Positions 38,020-46,206 of a stretch of 64,000 bases of DNA are shown here, one piece after another (position 1 is the stretch's first letter; every line of letters begins with the position of its first letter). Under the pieces are notes generated by a model. It did no database searches. It was not told the origin of the DNA and was given only the letters and a program-made list of their open reading frames with translations. The DNA comes from Planctomycetota bacterium (GTDB taxonomy: Bacteria > Planctomycetota > Phycisphaerae > UBA1845 > UTPLA1). The position numbers and the translations under genes were made by a program. The stretch is taken from positions 24,313 to 88,312 of the forward strand of contig QEVG01000018.1 of the NCBI GenBank assembly GCA_003576905.1, written 5' to 3'.

Positions 38020-38721
38020 TTACGCCTTTCGCTTCACCATTTCCTCGATCCAGATCGGCACGTAGGGAATCGTGCACCCCTTTGACATCGGCCAGTCCTT
38101 GTACAAGCCGATCTTCTCGCCGATGGCGATCGCCCGTTTGCGGAGTTTGGCGTGCTTAATGCCGATCGCCGCGAGGGTATTGTTCATCGTCCACCTCGTC
38201 TCCGGCGGGGCCTTCGGCATTTCCTTCTCAATGCGATCGAGGAGCTTCTCCACATCAAGCCCGTCCGCATCCTTGCCGCCCTTGTTGATCATTGACGCCG
38301 TGAGGTGCCAGCCGGCGCGGGCGGCCCAGCCGTCCTTGTCCTTCATCCACTTCGCGCGCAGCGCCTCCTTTTCGGCGGGAGGCTGCTCCTTGACGATGTA
38401 CGAGGTCAGCCACTCGGCCACCCACCCGAAGCGGGCCTCGCGGACCATCTTGTCCAGTTCCTTCGCGGACACATCTTTCGGCTTCATGATGAGGATCGCC
38501 AACATCTGCGCATCGACGTGGCCGGTTTTCCACAACTGGAGCGCGAGTTCGTGATTGGTTTTGATCTTCCTGGCGAGCGCGCGGATGTCGCCGGTCTTGA
38601 CGCCGAACTGTTTGTCCGGGGGTGCGCCGGCAATCCCATCCGGCCCGACCCTGGCGTTGTACGTGCGGCGGCCTGCGTCGCCGAGCGATTCGAGTTTCGC
38701 GAGGACATCTTTGACGGTCAT
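38020..38721 (-). CDS. DNA alkylation repair protein (AlkD-like)
   Basis: A 233-residue HEAT-like helical protein of the DNA alkylation repair family (PF08713). The start at MTVKDV is chosen over upstream codons because homology begins there. Family features include FGVKTGDIRALARKIK, LALQLWKTGHVDAQMLAILI, and WVAEWLTSYIV. Relatives remove N3- and N7-alkylated purines by wrapping the duplex in a cationic groove. It is divergent from the DUF1801 gene with 84 bases between. Confidence 0.85.
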   Translation of the reverse strand: MTVKDVLAKLESLGDAGRRTYNARVGPDGIAGAPPDKQFGVKTGDIRALARKIKTNHELALQLWKTGHVDAQMLAILIMKPKDVSAKELDKMVREARFGWVAEWLTSYIVKEQPPAEKEALRAKWMKDKDGWAARAGWHLTASMINKGGKDADGLDVEKLLDRIEKEMPKAPPETRWTMNNTLAAIGIKHAKLRKRAIAIGEKIGLYKDWPMSKGCTIPYVPIWIEEMVKRKA

Positions 38722-38805
38722 GGAGGAATTGTACGAAGCGCTGCCCGCAGACGGAAGCGGGACGGGGCATGGGCGACAACGGGGGGAAACCGGTACAATA
38801 GAGCG

Positions 38806-39300
38806 ATGCAAAGTAAAGCCACGACCGTCAAGGAGTATCTCACCTCATTGCCGGAGGATCGGCGCAAGACGATCGCGGCGGTGCGCAAGGTTATTCTCAG
38901 GAACCTTGACAAGGATTATGAGGAGGGCATGCTGTACGGCGCAATCAGCTATTACGTGCCGCACAAGGTGTATCCGCCCGGGTATCACTGCGATCCGAAG
39001 ATTCCCCTGCCGTTTGCGGGACTCGGATCGCAGAAGAACTACATCTCGCTCGGCATGATGTGCCACTACAACGACGGCGCAGAGGACATGTGGTTCCGCG
39101 CGGCATGGGCAAAGTCCGGCAAAAAGCTGAACATGGGCAAGTGCTGCGTGCGATTCAAAAAGATCGAGGATGTGCCGCTGGACGTGATCGGTGAGGCGAT
39201 CCGACGCGTGCCGGCAAAGAAATACATCGCGATGTACGAGAAGGCCCTTGGGCCGCAGCGCCTGGCGAAGCATCGGGCGAAGGGGCTCAAGAACGCATAG
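38806..39300 (+). CDS. DUF1801 domain protein
   Basis: A 164-residue YdhG/DUF1801-type protein. It begins KATTVKEYLTSLPEDRRKTIAAVRKVI, the family's N-terminal helix pair, followed by GAISYYVPHKVYPPGYHC and a strand pattern (QKNYISLGMM, KKLNMGKCCVRFKKIEDVPLD). Function is not established; the fold is like frataxin-family proteins. A TACAAT box at 38794-38799 is too close to the ATG for an ordinary leader unless the transcript is nearly leaderless. Confidence 0.85.
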   Translation: MQSKATTVKEYLTSLPEDRRKTIAAVRKVILRNLDKDYEEGMLYGAISYYVPHKVYPPGYHCDPKIPLPFAGLGSQKNYISLGMMCHYNDGAEDMWFRAAWAKSGKKLNMGKCCVRFKKIEDVPLDVIGEAIRRVPAKKYIAMYEKALGPQRLAKHRAKGLKNA

Positions 39301-39502
39301 AGAGCGTTGCCGACTCGGAGTCTGTGGGGTAACCGTCCCGCGCGTGCCGGCAAATGAGTGGGCGAGACCGTGTGCCTGTTTCCGCACAAGTCACTCGTCA
39401 ACTTCGACTCGTTTCCTTGAGGCGACCATAAAGCGCTGCCGCGCGGAAACTTTTCGACGACGGCGGCGGCTGTGGTGACCTAAAGCCCGAAAGGCGGCGG
39501 TC

Positions 39503-40336
39503 ATGACGCATTCGCTGTGGTCCATTCTAAACGGCACGATCGTCAACGTGGCGACGGTGGCAGTCGGCTCGGCGATCGGCATCGGGCTCTCGACGCGCAT
39601 CCCGGAGCGGTTCCAAAAAATCATCCTCAACGGCCTCGGGCTGGTCACCGTCACCCTCGGCGTGGACGCCTCGGTGCTGGTGATGGCCGACACGGTGCGG
39701 CGCTACGGCGCCGGCATCCCGACCTACGGCGCGCGGCTGGCGATGGTGATGGTCGGCTCGCTGATCGCGGGTTCGATCATCGGTTCAGCCCTGAGGCTGC
39801 ATGAGCGAATCGAGGGCCTGGGGCGCGTGATACATGTCCGGTTTGGGAGAAAGGAAGGCGGCGGGGCGCCGCGTGAGGCGGGGGTCGGCGACGCGGGGCC
39901 GCACCGCTTTGCCGAGGGCTTTCTGACGGCGAGCGTGATTTTCTGTGTCGGACCGCTGACACTGCTCGGCTGCCTGCGAAACGGGGTCGACGCAAACCCC
40001 GGGCTGCTCTACATCAAGGCGTTTCTCGACGGCTTCTGCTCGATGGCCCTGGCCGCGTCGCTGGGGACCGGCGTGGGCTTCAGCGTGCTGACGGTTTTTT
40101 TCTTTCAGGGCGGGCTGGCCCTGGCCGCATCACAGATCGCGGGGGTCATTCCTGACCTGTCGCTGCAGATGATGAACGTCGTCGGAGGCATCGTCCTGCT
40201 GGGCACGGCGCTCATGATTCTCGACATCAAGAAGATTCCGGTGGCAGACATGCTGCCGGGCATCTTCATCCCCCCCGTCGTCGTGTGGGCCGTGGAGCGC
40301 CTCAGCCCCGGCCTGCTGCTGACGGCGGCCGGGTAG
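39503..40336 (+). CDS. DUF554 membrane protein
   Basis: A 277-residue integral membrane protein of the DUF554 (YdfK-like) family, with about seven hydrophobic helices. Conserved-looking segments are GTIVNVATVAVGSAIGIGL at the N-terminus, CVGPLTLLGCLRNGV near 160, KAFLDGFCSMALAASLGTGVG near 180 and a closing LPGIFIPPVVVW. Its activity is unknown. A polar loop (residues about 105-135) separates the halves. It stands alone between non-coding gaps. Confidence 0.88.
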   Translation: MTHSLWSILNGTIVNVATVAVGSAIGIGLSTRIPERFQKIILNGLGLVTVTLGVDASVLVMADTVRRYGAGIPTYGARLAMVMVGSLIAGSIIGSALRLHERIEGLGRVIHVRFGRKEGGGAPREAGVGDAGPHRFAEGFLTASVIFCVGPLTLLGCLRNGVDANPGLLYIKAFLDGFCSMALAASLGTGVGFSVLTVFFFQGGLALAASQIAGVIPDLSLQMMNVVGGIVLLGTALMILDIKKIPVADMLPGIFIPPVVVWAVERLSPGLLLTAAG

Positions 40337-40535
40337 CGATGCCTGCGGAGGGTCGGCGGTTGGCTCGCGCCACCAGACCCGCCGTGAGACGGCGCGGCCG
40401 CCCGGCCTTGATTCTTTGCACTTTGAAGCTCGCGCCGGCCCACTTGCCCGACACCCCGCGCTGGCTTCTAATCCCCTGCTCTGAATCGTTTTAACAGGGG
40501 TTCCTCACCGACCCGCACATACTGGAGAAGCAAGC

Positions 40536-41858
40536 GTGAACCCGGCTGAGTTGGAAAAGCGTATTCGATCGAAGAAGGCGGTTGTGGGCATCATGGGCAT
40601 GGGCTACGTGGGCCTCCCGCTCGTCCGCACATTCGGCAACAGCGGCTTTACCTGCATCGGCTTCGATATCGACCCGAACAAGGTCCGCATGCTGAATGCC
40701 GGGAAAAGCTATATCAAGCACATTCCCGATTCGATGATTTCCGGGCTGAAGAAGGCCGGCCGATTTCGGGCGACGGCGGACTTTCGCGAGCTTCGAAAGC
40801 CTGACGCAATCATCATCTGCGTGCCGACACCGCTCTCCAAGACGCGCGACCCGGACATGAGCTACGTCGAGTCCACGGCTCACGCCATCGCAAAGGAACT
40901 GCGAAAGGGGCAGCTTGTCGTGCTCGAAAGCACGACGTACCCCGGCACGACGCGCGAACTGGTCAAACCCATCCTCGAAAAGGGCAGCGGCCTCAAGGCC
41001 GGGCGGGATTTTTTCCTCGCCTTCAGCCCGGAGCGCGAGGATCCAGGTCGGAAGGACTACTCGACGGAGACGATTCCAAAGGTCGTCGGCGGCCTGAATC
41101 CCGCGAGCCGGAAACTGGCCGTGGCGCTTTATTCAGGGGCGATTCAGCGCGTGGTGCCGGTAGGCAGTTGCGAAGTAGCCGAGGCGGCGAAGATTCTTGA
41201 GAACGTCTACCGCTGCGTGAACATCGCGATGGTGAACGAACTGAAAACGCTTTTCGACAAGATGGGCATCGACGTGTGGGAAGTCATCAACGCGGCGAAG
41301 ACCAAGCCGTTCGGTTTCTCGGCGTTTTACCCCGGCCCCGGGCTTGGGGGGCACTGCATCCCGATCGATCCGTTCTATCTGACCTGGAAGGCCCGGCAGT
41401 ACGGCGAGGCCACGCGGTTCATCGAGCTGGCCGGCGAGATCAACACGCGCATGCCGGAGTATGTGATCCATCGCCTGATGAACGCCCTGAACGAGCGCGG
41501 CAAGGCCCTGAAGGGATCGAAAATACTCGTGCTGGGGCTGGCGTATAAGAAGGATGTGGACGACCTGCGCGAGAGCCCCAGCATCGAGTTGATCCACCTG
41601 CTCTGGAAGCACGGGGCCAAGGTGGATTACAACGACCCGCACATCCCCAAGACCCACAAGGGCCGCGAGCACGACCTCGGTATGAAGAGCGTGCCGCTGA
41701 CCGCGGCGCAGCTCAAGAAGTACGACGCGGCGATCATCTCGACGGACCACTCGGCGTATGACTACGGGATGATCGTAAAGAACAGCAAACTGGTGATTGA
41801 TACGCGGAATGCGGCGGTGAACGTGCGGCAGGGGCGGAACAAGGTCGTGAAGGCGTGA
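40536..41858 (+). CDS. UDP-N-acetylglucosamine/nucleotide-sugar 6-dehydrogenase
   Basis: A 440-residue UDP-sugar dehydrogenase of the WbpA/TviB type. The Rossmann motif is VVGIMGMGYVGLPL near residue 15, the substrate-binding part includes FSPEREDPG, and the catalytic Cys is in PGLGGHCIPIDPFYLTWKA. The C-terminal domain carries VLGLAYKKDVDDLRESPS. It oxidises the C6 of a UDP-sugar to a uronic acid for surface polysaccharide synthesis. No other polysaccharide gene is adjacent; an IS element is inserted 61 bases after its stop. Confidence 0.92.
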   Translation: MNPAELEKRIRSKKAVVGIMGMGYVGLPLVRTFGNSGFTCIGFDIDPNKVRMLNAGKSYIKHIPDSMISGLKKAGRFRATADFRELRKPDAIIICVPTPLSKTRDPDMSYVESTAHAIAKELRKGQLVVLESTTYPGTTRELVKPILEKGSGLKAGRDFFLAFSPEREDPGRKDYSTETIPKVVGGLNPASRKLAVALYSGAIQRVVPVGSCEVAEAAKILENVYRCVNIAMVNELKTLFDKMGIDVWEVINAAKTKPFGFSAFYPGPGLGGHCIPIDPFYLTWKARQYGEATRFIELAGEINTRMPEYVIHRLMNALNERGKALKGSKILVLGLAYKKDVDDLRESPSIELIHLLWKHGAKVDYNDPHIPKTHKGREHDLGMKSVPLTAAQLKKYDAAIISTDHSAYDYGMIVKNSKLVIDTRNAAVNVRQGRNKVVKA

Positions 41859-41919
41859 CTTGCGTAAAGTGAGGCTCCAAGTTTCCATTGCGTAATAAGC
41901 GCAGATCAGTGCTCAATTA

Positions 41920-42749
41920 GAAGCTATCCCAAAACCTATTTGCGTTTCGTGCGTATAACAGCATTATGCTGAAACTCACGGATGAACAGTTGAACGGGTT
42001 GCTGGAACGGATTCCCGATTCTCCCAAGAGCCCGCTCGGCGGGCGGCCGACGGCCAACAAGCGAAAGGTCGTCCGCGGCATCTTCTGGATGCTGGACAAC
42101 GGCGCCAAGTGGAAGGACCTGCCTCGCCGATTCGGTTCGAAGAGCACGGTCCATCGCTGGTTCCAGAAATGGGTGACCGAGGGCGTCTTCGAAAACGTCA
42201 TGCGAACGGCCGGCCGCTGCGTCGAGGAGGGCAAGGGCTACCGCGTGTACGAGTGCTACATCGACGGGAGCTTCTGCAAGGCCAAGGGTGGCGGGGACGG
42301 CATCGGCTGCACGAAGGCCGGAAAAGGCGTGAAAACCATGGTGATTGTCGATGCCCGGGGCCTGCCGATGGCGGTGGACACGATGTCGGCGAGCCCGCAC
42401 GAGAGCCAGCTGGTGCAGCGTCTGTTTGACTTCATGCTGTCGGACAAGAAGCCGGAACGTCTGATCGGTGACAAGGCGTATGACAGTGATGAGCTGGGCT
42501 ACCAACTGGGCGAGCAGGGCATCGAGCTGATCGCGCCGCATCGCGAGAATCGCAGACCGGAAACCAAGACCCAGGATGGCCGACCGCTGCGACGCTACAA
42601 GCGCCGCTGGACCGTGGAACGCACCATCGCCTGGTTCCAGAACTTCCGTCGACTGTGCATCCGCTGGGAGAAATCGACCTCGCTGTTCTGCGGTTTCCTT
42701 CATCTGGGATGTACAGTCCTCTTGCTCAAAGAGGTTTTGGGATAGCCTC
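41920..42749 (+). mobile_element. IS5-family insertion sequence (IS427-like), complete
   Basis: An 830-base element bounded by near-perfect terminal inverted repeats. The inner 15 bases, GCTATCCCAAAACCT at 41923-41937 and its exact reverse complement at 42732-42746, are identical, and the outer three bases (GAA versus GAG) differ once. TA lies on both sides (41918-41919 and 42750-42751), fitting a two-base target duplication as in the IS427 group. It holds one intact transposase gene, so it may still be active. Confidence 0.88.
41966..42745 (+). CDS. IS5-family DDE transposase
   Basis: A 259-residue single-frame transposase. An N-terminal DUF4096-like helical domain (LTDEQLNGLLERIP ... RGIFWMLDNGAKWKDLPRRFG) is followed by the DDE catalytic core: Asp in YIDGSF, Asp in IGDKAYDSDEL, and the Glu in RRWTVERTIAWFQNFRRL. 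Many relatives split the gene with a programmed frameshift; here the frame is continuous. The element's terminal repeat overlaps the last codons. Confidence 0.95.
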   Translation: MLKLTDEQLNGLLERIPDSPKSPLGGRPTANKRKVVRGIFWMLDNGAKWKDLPRRFGSKSTVHRWFQKWVTEGVFENVMRTAGRCVEEGKGYRVYECYIDGSFCKAKGGGDGIGCTKAGKGVKTMVIVDARGLPMAVDTMSASPHESQLVQRLFDFMLSDKKPERLIGDKAYDSDELGYQLGEQGIELIAPHRENRRPETKTQDGRPLRRYKRRWTVERTIAWFQNFRRLCIRWEKSTSLFCGFLHLGCTVLLLKEVLG

Positions 42750-42805
42750 TAAGTTACAGCTTTTGGACGCTTCAGGTCAAGATTTCGCGGTGGCTCATGA
42801 GCGGC

Positions 42806-42831
42806 TCGTGCGAGAATCGCTTCTCGCACGA
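42806..42831. terminator. Strong hairpin after priA
   Basis: TCGTGCGAGAA and TTCTCGCACGA form a perfect 11-base stem with a TCGC loop, 33 bases beyond the priA stop. It is the best terminator candidate for priA on the minus strand and would also shield priA from transcription out of the IS element. It lacks a T-run. Confidence 0.6.
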
Positions 42832-42864
42832 TGAGCTTCGGGAATCCCTTCCCGCGAAACTAAG

Positions 42865-45174
42865 TCACTGTAGCGACACCGGATCGACATCCACGATCAG
42901 CGACTTCACGCCCGCTTTCAGCGTCCCCTCCGATTTCATCAGGTCAATCGCGGACAGCATCGCCCCCGCCGTGTCGAATGTCAGTTGCAGATCGATTCGG
43001 TAGTTGTCGCGCAGCCGGGCGATCGGGCAGGGCTGGGGACCAAAAAGGCGGACCTCGATTCCGCGCCGCCCGAGCGTCTCGGCAATGCGCTCCTTGAGGG
43101 CGTCCGCCTCCTTTTCCAGCTTTGACATGCGCGAATCGGCCAGAACGAAGCGCAGCAGGCGCGTCCACGGCGGCAGACCGGCGATGCGGCGCTTTTCCAG
43201 CTCCGACTTCGCGAAGCCCTCGTAGTCCCCTTTCACGGCATGAATGATCGGCGCCGTGTCCGCCGCGAAGGTCTGCACGACGACGTGCCCGGGGGCATCG
43301 CCGCGGCCGCTGCGCCCGGCGACCTGGAGCACGAGCTGAAAGGTGCGCTCCTCGCTGCGAAAGTCGTTCACGGCGAGGGCAGTGTCGGCGCTGATGACAC
43401 CGACAAAGGACACGAACGGAAAGTCCAGGCCCTTGGCGATCATCTGCGTTCCGACGAGACAGTCAAACGCGCGGCGCTCAAAGGCCGAAAGGATGTCGGC
43501 GTAGTCCTCCGACTTCTGCATGCTGTCCGAATCCATACGCCGGATGCGCGCCTTCGGAAACTTCAGCGCCATCTCCTCTTCCACCCGCTGGGTTCCGATT
43601 CCGAACCGCACCAGCCGGCCGCCGCAGTTGTGCGTCGGGCACACCTCCGGCAGGACGACCCGCTCGTGGCAGTAATGGCAATGGGCCAGTCCGGTCGTCG
43701 CGTGAAACACCATGCGCACGCTGCAATGCGGACAGACGAATATGAACTTGCATCGCGGGCAATGGAGATACCCGGCGTAGCCCCGGCGGTTGAGCAGCAG
43801 GACTGCCTGCTCACCGCGACCGAAGGTCGCGCCGAGGTGCGCCTCCATCTCGCGCGAGAGCATGTGGACACCCGGCCGCTCGAGGTGCTCCTGCTTCATG
43901 TCGATGAGATAAACTTGCGGCATGGCCAGGCCGCGCACGCGCGTCGGCATCCGGAGCAGGTGGTAGTGCTTGCGCTGCTGGGCGTTCTTCCATGTCTCCA
44001 GTGAGGGCGTTGCGGAGCCGAGCACGGCGGGAATGCCCTCGAGGTGCGCGCGCTGGATAGCCACGTCGCGCGTGTGATAGCGCGGCGCGGCAAGGTTCTT
44101 GTAGCTCGGCTCCGCCTCCTCGTCGACAATAATGATGCCGAGGCTGGGACACGGGGCGAAGACCGCGCTGCGCGTTCCGATCACCACGGGGATGTCGCCG
44201 GACGCGATAGCCGTCCAGGTCCGCGCCCGCTCCACGCCGGTCAGTCCGCTGTGCAGCACGGCCACGCGTTCGAACCGTGTCTCGAGGCGGCGAATCGTCT
44301 GCGTCGTCAGTGCGATCTCGGGAACGAGCATGATGGCCTGGCGGCCGTCCGAAAGCGCCTGGCGAATGGCGCTGACGTACACCTCGGTCTTTCCGCTGCC
44401 CGTCACGCCGAAGAGCACCTGTACGCTGAACCGCCGGGCGGCCACCGCTGTTCCGATCTGGTTGATTGCCGCCTTCTGGTCGGGGGTCAGTTCAAATTCG
44501 GGATGGTGCGGCGAGCGATTGGGCCGGATCGGCGAGACGGTCTCCATCACGACCTCAACGCGGACGAGTCCCTTTCGAGCCAGGCCGGAAACGATGGCCG
44601 TCGTGCATTCGGCCTGCGAACAAAGGGCCGCAAGTTCCATACGCCCCGCCGATTGCAGGCGGTCAAGGACTGCCCGTCGCCGGGCCGCCGGGCTCCCGGG
44701 CTTTTGGGCGCTGACCTGCAGGGCCTCCTGCGCCGCTGCTCGCCCCTCTTCGGTGATTTCCACGTACTTGACCCGTCGCCGTCCGACCTGGCCCTTCGCG
44801 GCCGCCGGCACCATCAGGTCCAGAGTCTTGCCGAGGTGCGCGCAGTAATAGCGCGCGATCCAACGCCCCAGTTCGAGCAGCTTCCCGTCGAGGACCGGTT
44901 TCGGATCGATGACGTCAATAAGTGTCTTCAGCGTTGAGTCCCACGACCGTTCGCTCACCTCCAGGCAGAATGCGTGGACCGGACGACCGGCACGGCCGAA
45001 AGGAACCACGACACGCACGCCGGGCGTGACGTGCTCTGCAAGCTCCGACGGCACGAGGTAGCTGTACACCCGGTCAATCGGCGCGAGCGGTGCAACAGAC
45101 GCCACCCGCGCCGTGCGAACCTCGTTCGGCTCGATCAGGGAGGGCGTGGCTCGATCGACTCGGCTGCGGGACAT
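42865..45174 (-). CDS. priA: Primosomal protein N' (replication restart helicase PriA)
   Basis: A 769-residue PriA that reloads the replisome at stalled forks. The 3'-DNA-binding domain is at the N-terminus (VAPLAPIDRVYSYLVP), Walker A is GVTGSGKTEVY near residue 260, motif III is LGSATPSLE, and the zinc-binding region between helicase lobes has paired cysteines (CPRCKFIFVCPHCS, HCHYCHE, CPTHNCGG). The C-terminal lobe contains VGTQMIAKGLDFP and GRSGRGDAPG. The motif II reads DEEA, where E. coli has DEEH. No neighbour shares its strand. Confidence 0.95.
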   Translation of the reverse strand: MSRSRVDRATPSLIEPNEVRTARVASVAPLAPIDRVYSYLVPSELAEHVTPGVRVVVPFGRAGRPVHAFCLEVSERSWDSTLKTLIDVIDPKPVLDGKLLELGRWIARYYCAHLGKTLDLMVPAAAKGQVGRRRVKYVEITEEGRAAAQEALQVSAQKPGSPAARRRAVLDRLQSAGRMELAALCSQAECTTAIVSGLARKGLVRVEVVMETVSPIRPNRSPHHPEFELTPDQKAAINQIGTAVAARRFSVQVLFGVTGSGKTEVYVSAIRQALSDGRQAIMLVPEIALTTQTIRRLETRFERVAVLHSGLTGVERARTWTAIASGDIPVVIGTRSAVFAPCPSLGIIIVDEEAEPSYKNLAAPRYHTRDVAIQRAHLEGIPAVLGSATPSLETWKNAQQRKHYHLLRMPTRVRGLAMPQVYLIDMKQEHLERPGVHMLSREMEAHLGATFGRGEQAVLLLNRRGYAGYLHCPRCKFIFVCPHCSVRMVFHATTGLAHCHYCHERVVLPEVCPTHNCGGRLVRFGIGTQRVEEEMALKFPKARIRRMDSDSMQKSEDYADILSAFERRAFDCLVGTQMIAKGLDFPFVSFVGVISADTALAVNDFRSEERTFQLVLQVAGRSGRGDAPGHVVVQTFAADTAPIIHAVKGDYEGFAKSELEKRRIAGLPPWTRLLRFVLADSRMSKLEKEADALKERIAETLGRRGIEVRLFGPQPCPIARLRDNYRIDLQLTFDTAGAMLSAIDLMKSEGTLKAGVKSLIVDVDPVSLQ

Positions 45175-45408
45175 GGCGGATCGACAATTCCTTCCGAATG
45201 GCGGCCGGCTCCGCGGGCGACCTCACGCAGAATCCGACCGAGGGTCGGTCCGCGCCCCGTGTGTACGGACCCGGCCCGAATGATTTGACGGCGCTCGCTT
45301 ATGCCTCCGCCGACCGTTCGCTATTATACGGCGGCTCGCGAAATGCGGACGCGTGTCCGCGCGGGCTTGTGAATTGGCGCGCCCGGCGCAACCGCGATCC
45401 GCACCTGA

Positions 45409-46206
45409 ATGGTCGAAGTACACGAACTCGTCAAAGTATTCCCCACCACCGAAGGGGAAGAGAAGCGCGCGGTCGATGGCCTCTCCTTTACCGTCGCGCC
45501 CGGAGAGATATACGGCCTCCTCGGACCCAACGGCGCGGGCAAGACGACGTCGCTGCGCATGATCAGCGGACTTTTGTCGCCGACATCGGGTTACGTCCGG
45601 CTCAACGGCTTTGATGTAATCGCCCGGCGCGAGCAGGCCAAGCGCTGTCTCGGGTATCTCACCGCGAGCACGGGACTCTACCAGCGCCTCACCCCCCGCG
45701 AGATCCTCCGCTATTTCGGCGAGCTCATGGACATGAGCCGCGACGAAGTCGATCGGCGCATCGTCGAGCTTATTGACTGGCTCGACATGCGCGAGTTCGC
45801 CGACCTTCGGTGCGGCGGTCTGTCCACCGGGCAGAGGCAGCGCACGAACATCGCCCGGGCGCTCATGGGAGATCCGCCGATTCTCATCATGGACGAGCCC
45901 ACGCTCGGGCTCGACGTCCTGACCAACCGCATCGTGCTTGATTTCATCCGAGCCGAGGCCGCCCGGGGCAAGGCGGTGATCATGTCCACGCATTATCTTG
46001 ATGAGGCCGAGACGCTCTGTCACCGATTCGGCCTCATCCACGAGGGCCGCCTCGTGGGCGAGGGCGGCCTCGCCGCGTTGCAGGAGAAGGCGGGCCGGCG
46101 GCGACTCAGCGAGATCTTTCTCAAGCTCTGCGGCCATGACGAACATGTGCTGAGACAGCCGCCCGGCGCGGAAGGCACGCCCAGCCAGGGGCGGGGTGCC
46201 GCATGA
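45409..46206 (+). CDS. ABC transporter ATP-binding protein (NatA-like)
   Basis: A 265-residue ABC ATPase. Walker A is GPNGAGKTTSLRM, the signature is LSTGQRQRTNIARAL, Walker B is ILIMDEPTLGLD, and the switch His is in MSTHYLDEAE. It matches the subgroup that works with ABC-2 permeases in Na+ or drug export. The next gene starts in the overlapping ATGA, so the two form one transporter. The start at 45409 follows a typical divergent gap with priA, which has a TATTAT box near 45323. Confidence 0.92.
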   Translation: MVEVHELVKVFPTTEGEEKRAVDGLSFTVAPGEIYGLLGPNGAGKTTSLRMISGLLSPTSGYVRLNGFDVIARREQAKRCLGYLTASTGLYQRLTPREILRYFGELMDMSRDEVDRRIVELIDWLDMREFADLRCGGLSTGQRQRTNIARALMGDPPILIMDEPTLGLDVLTNRIVLDFIRAEAARGKAVIMSTHYLDEAETLCHRFGLIHEGRLVGEGGLAALQEKAGRRRLSEIFLKLCGHDEHVLRQPPGAEGTPSQGRGAA

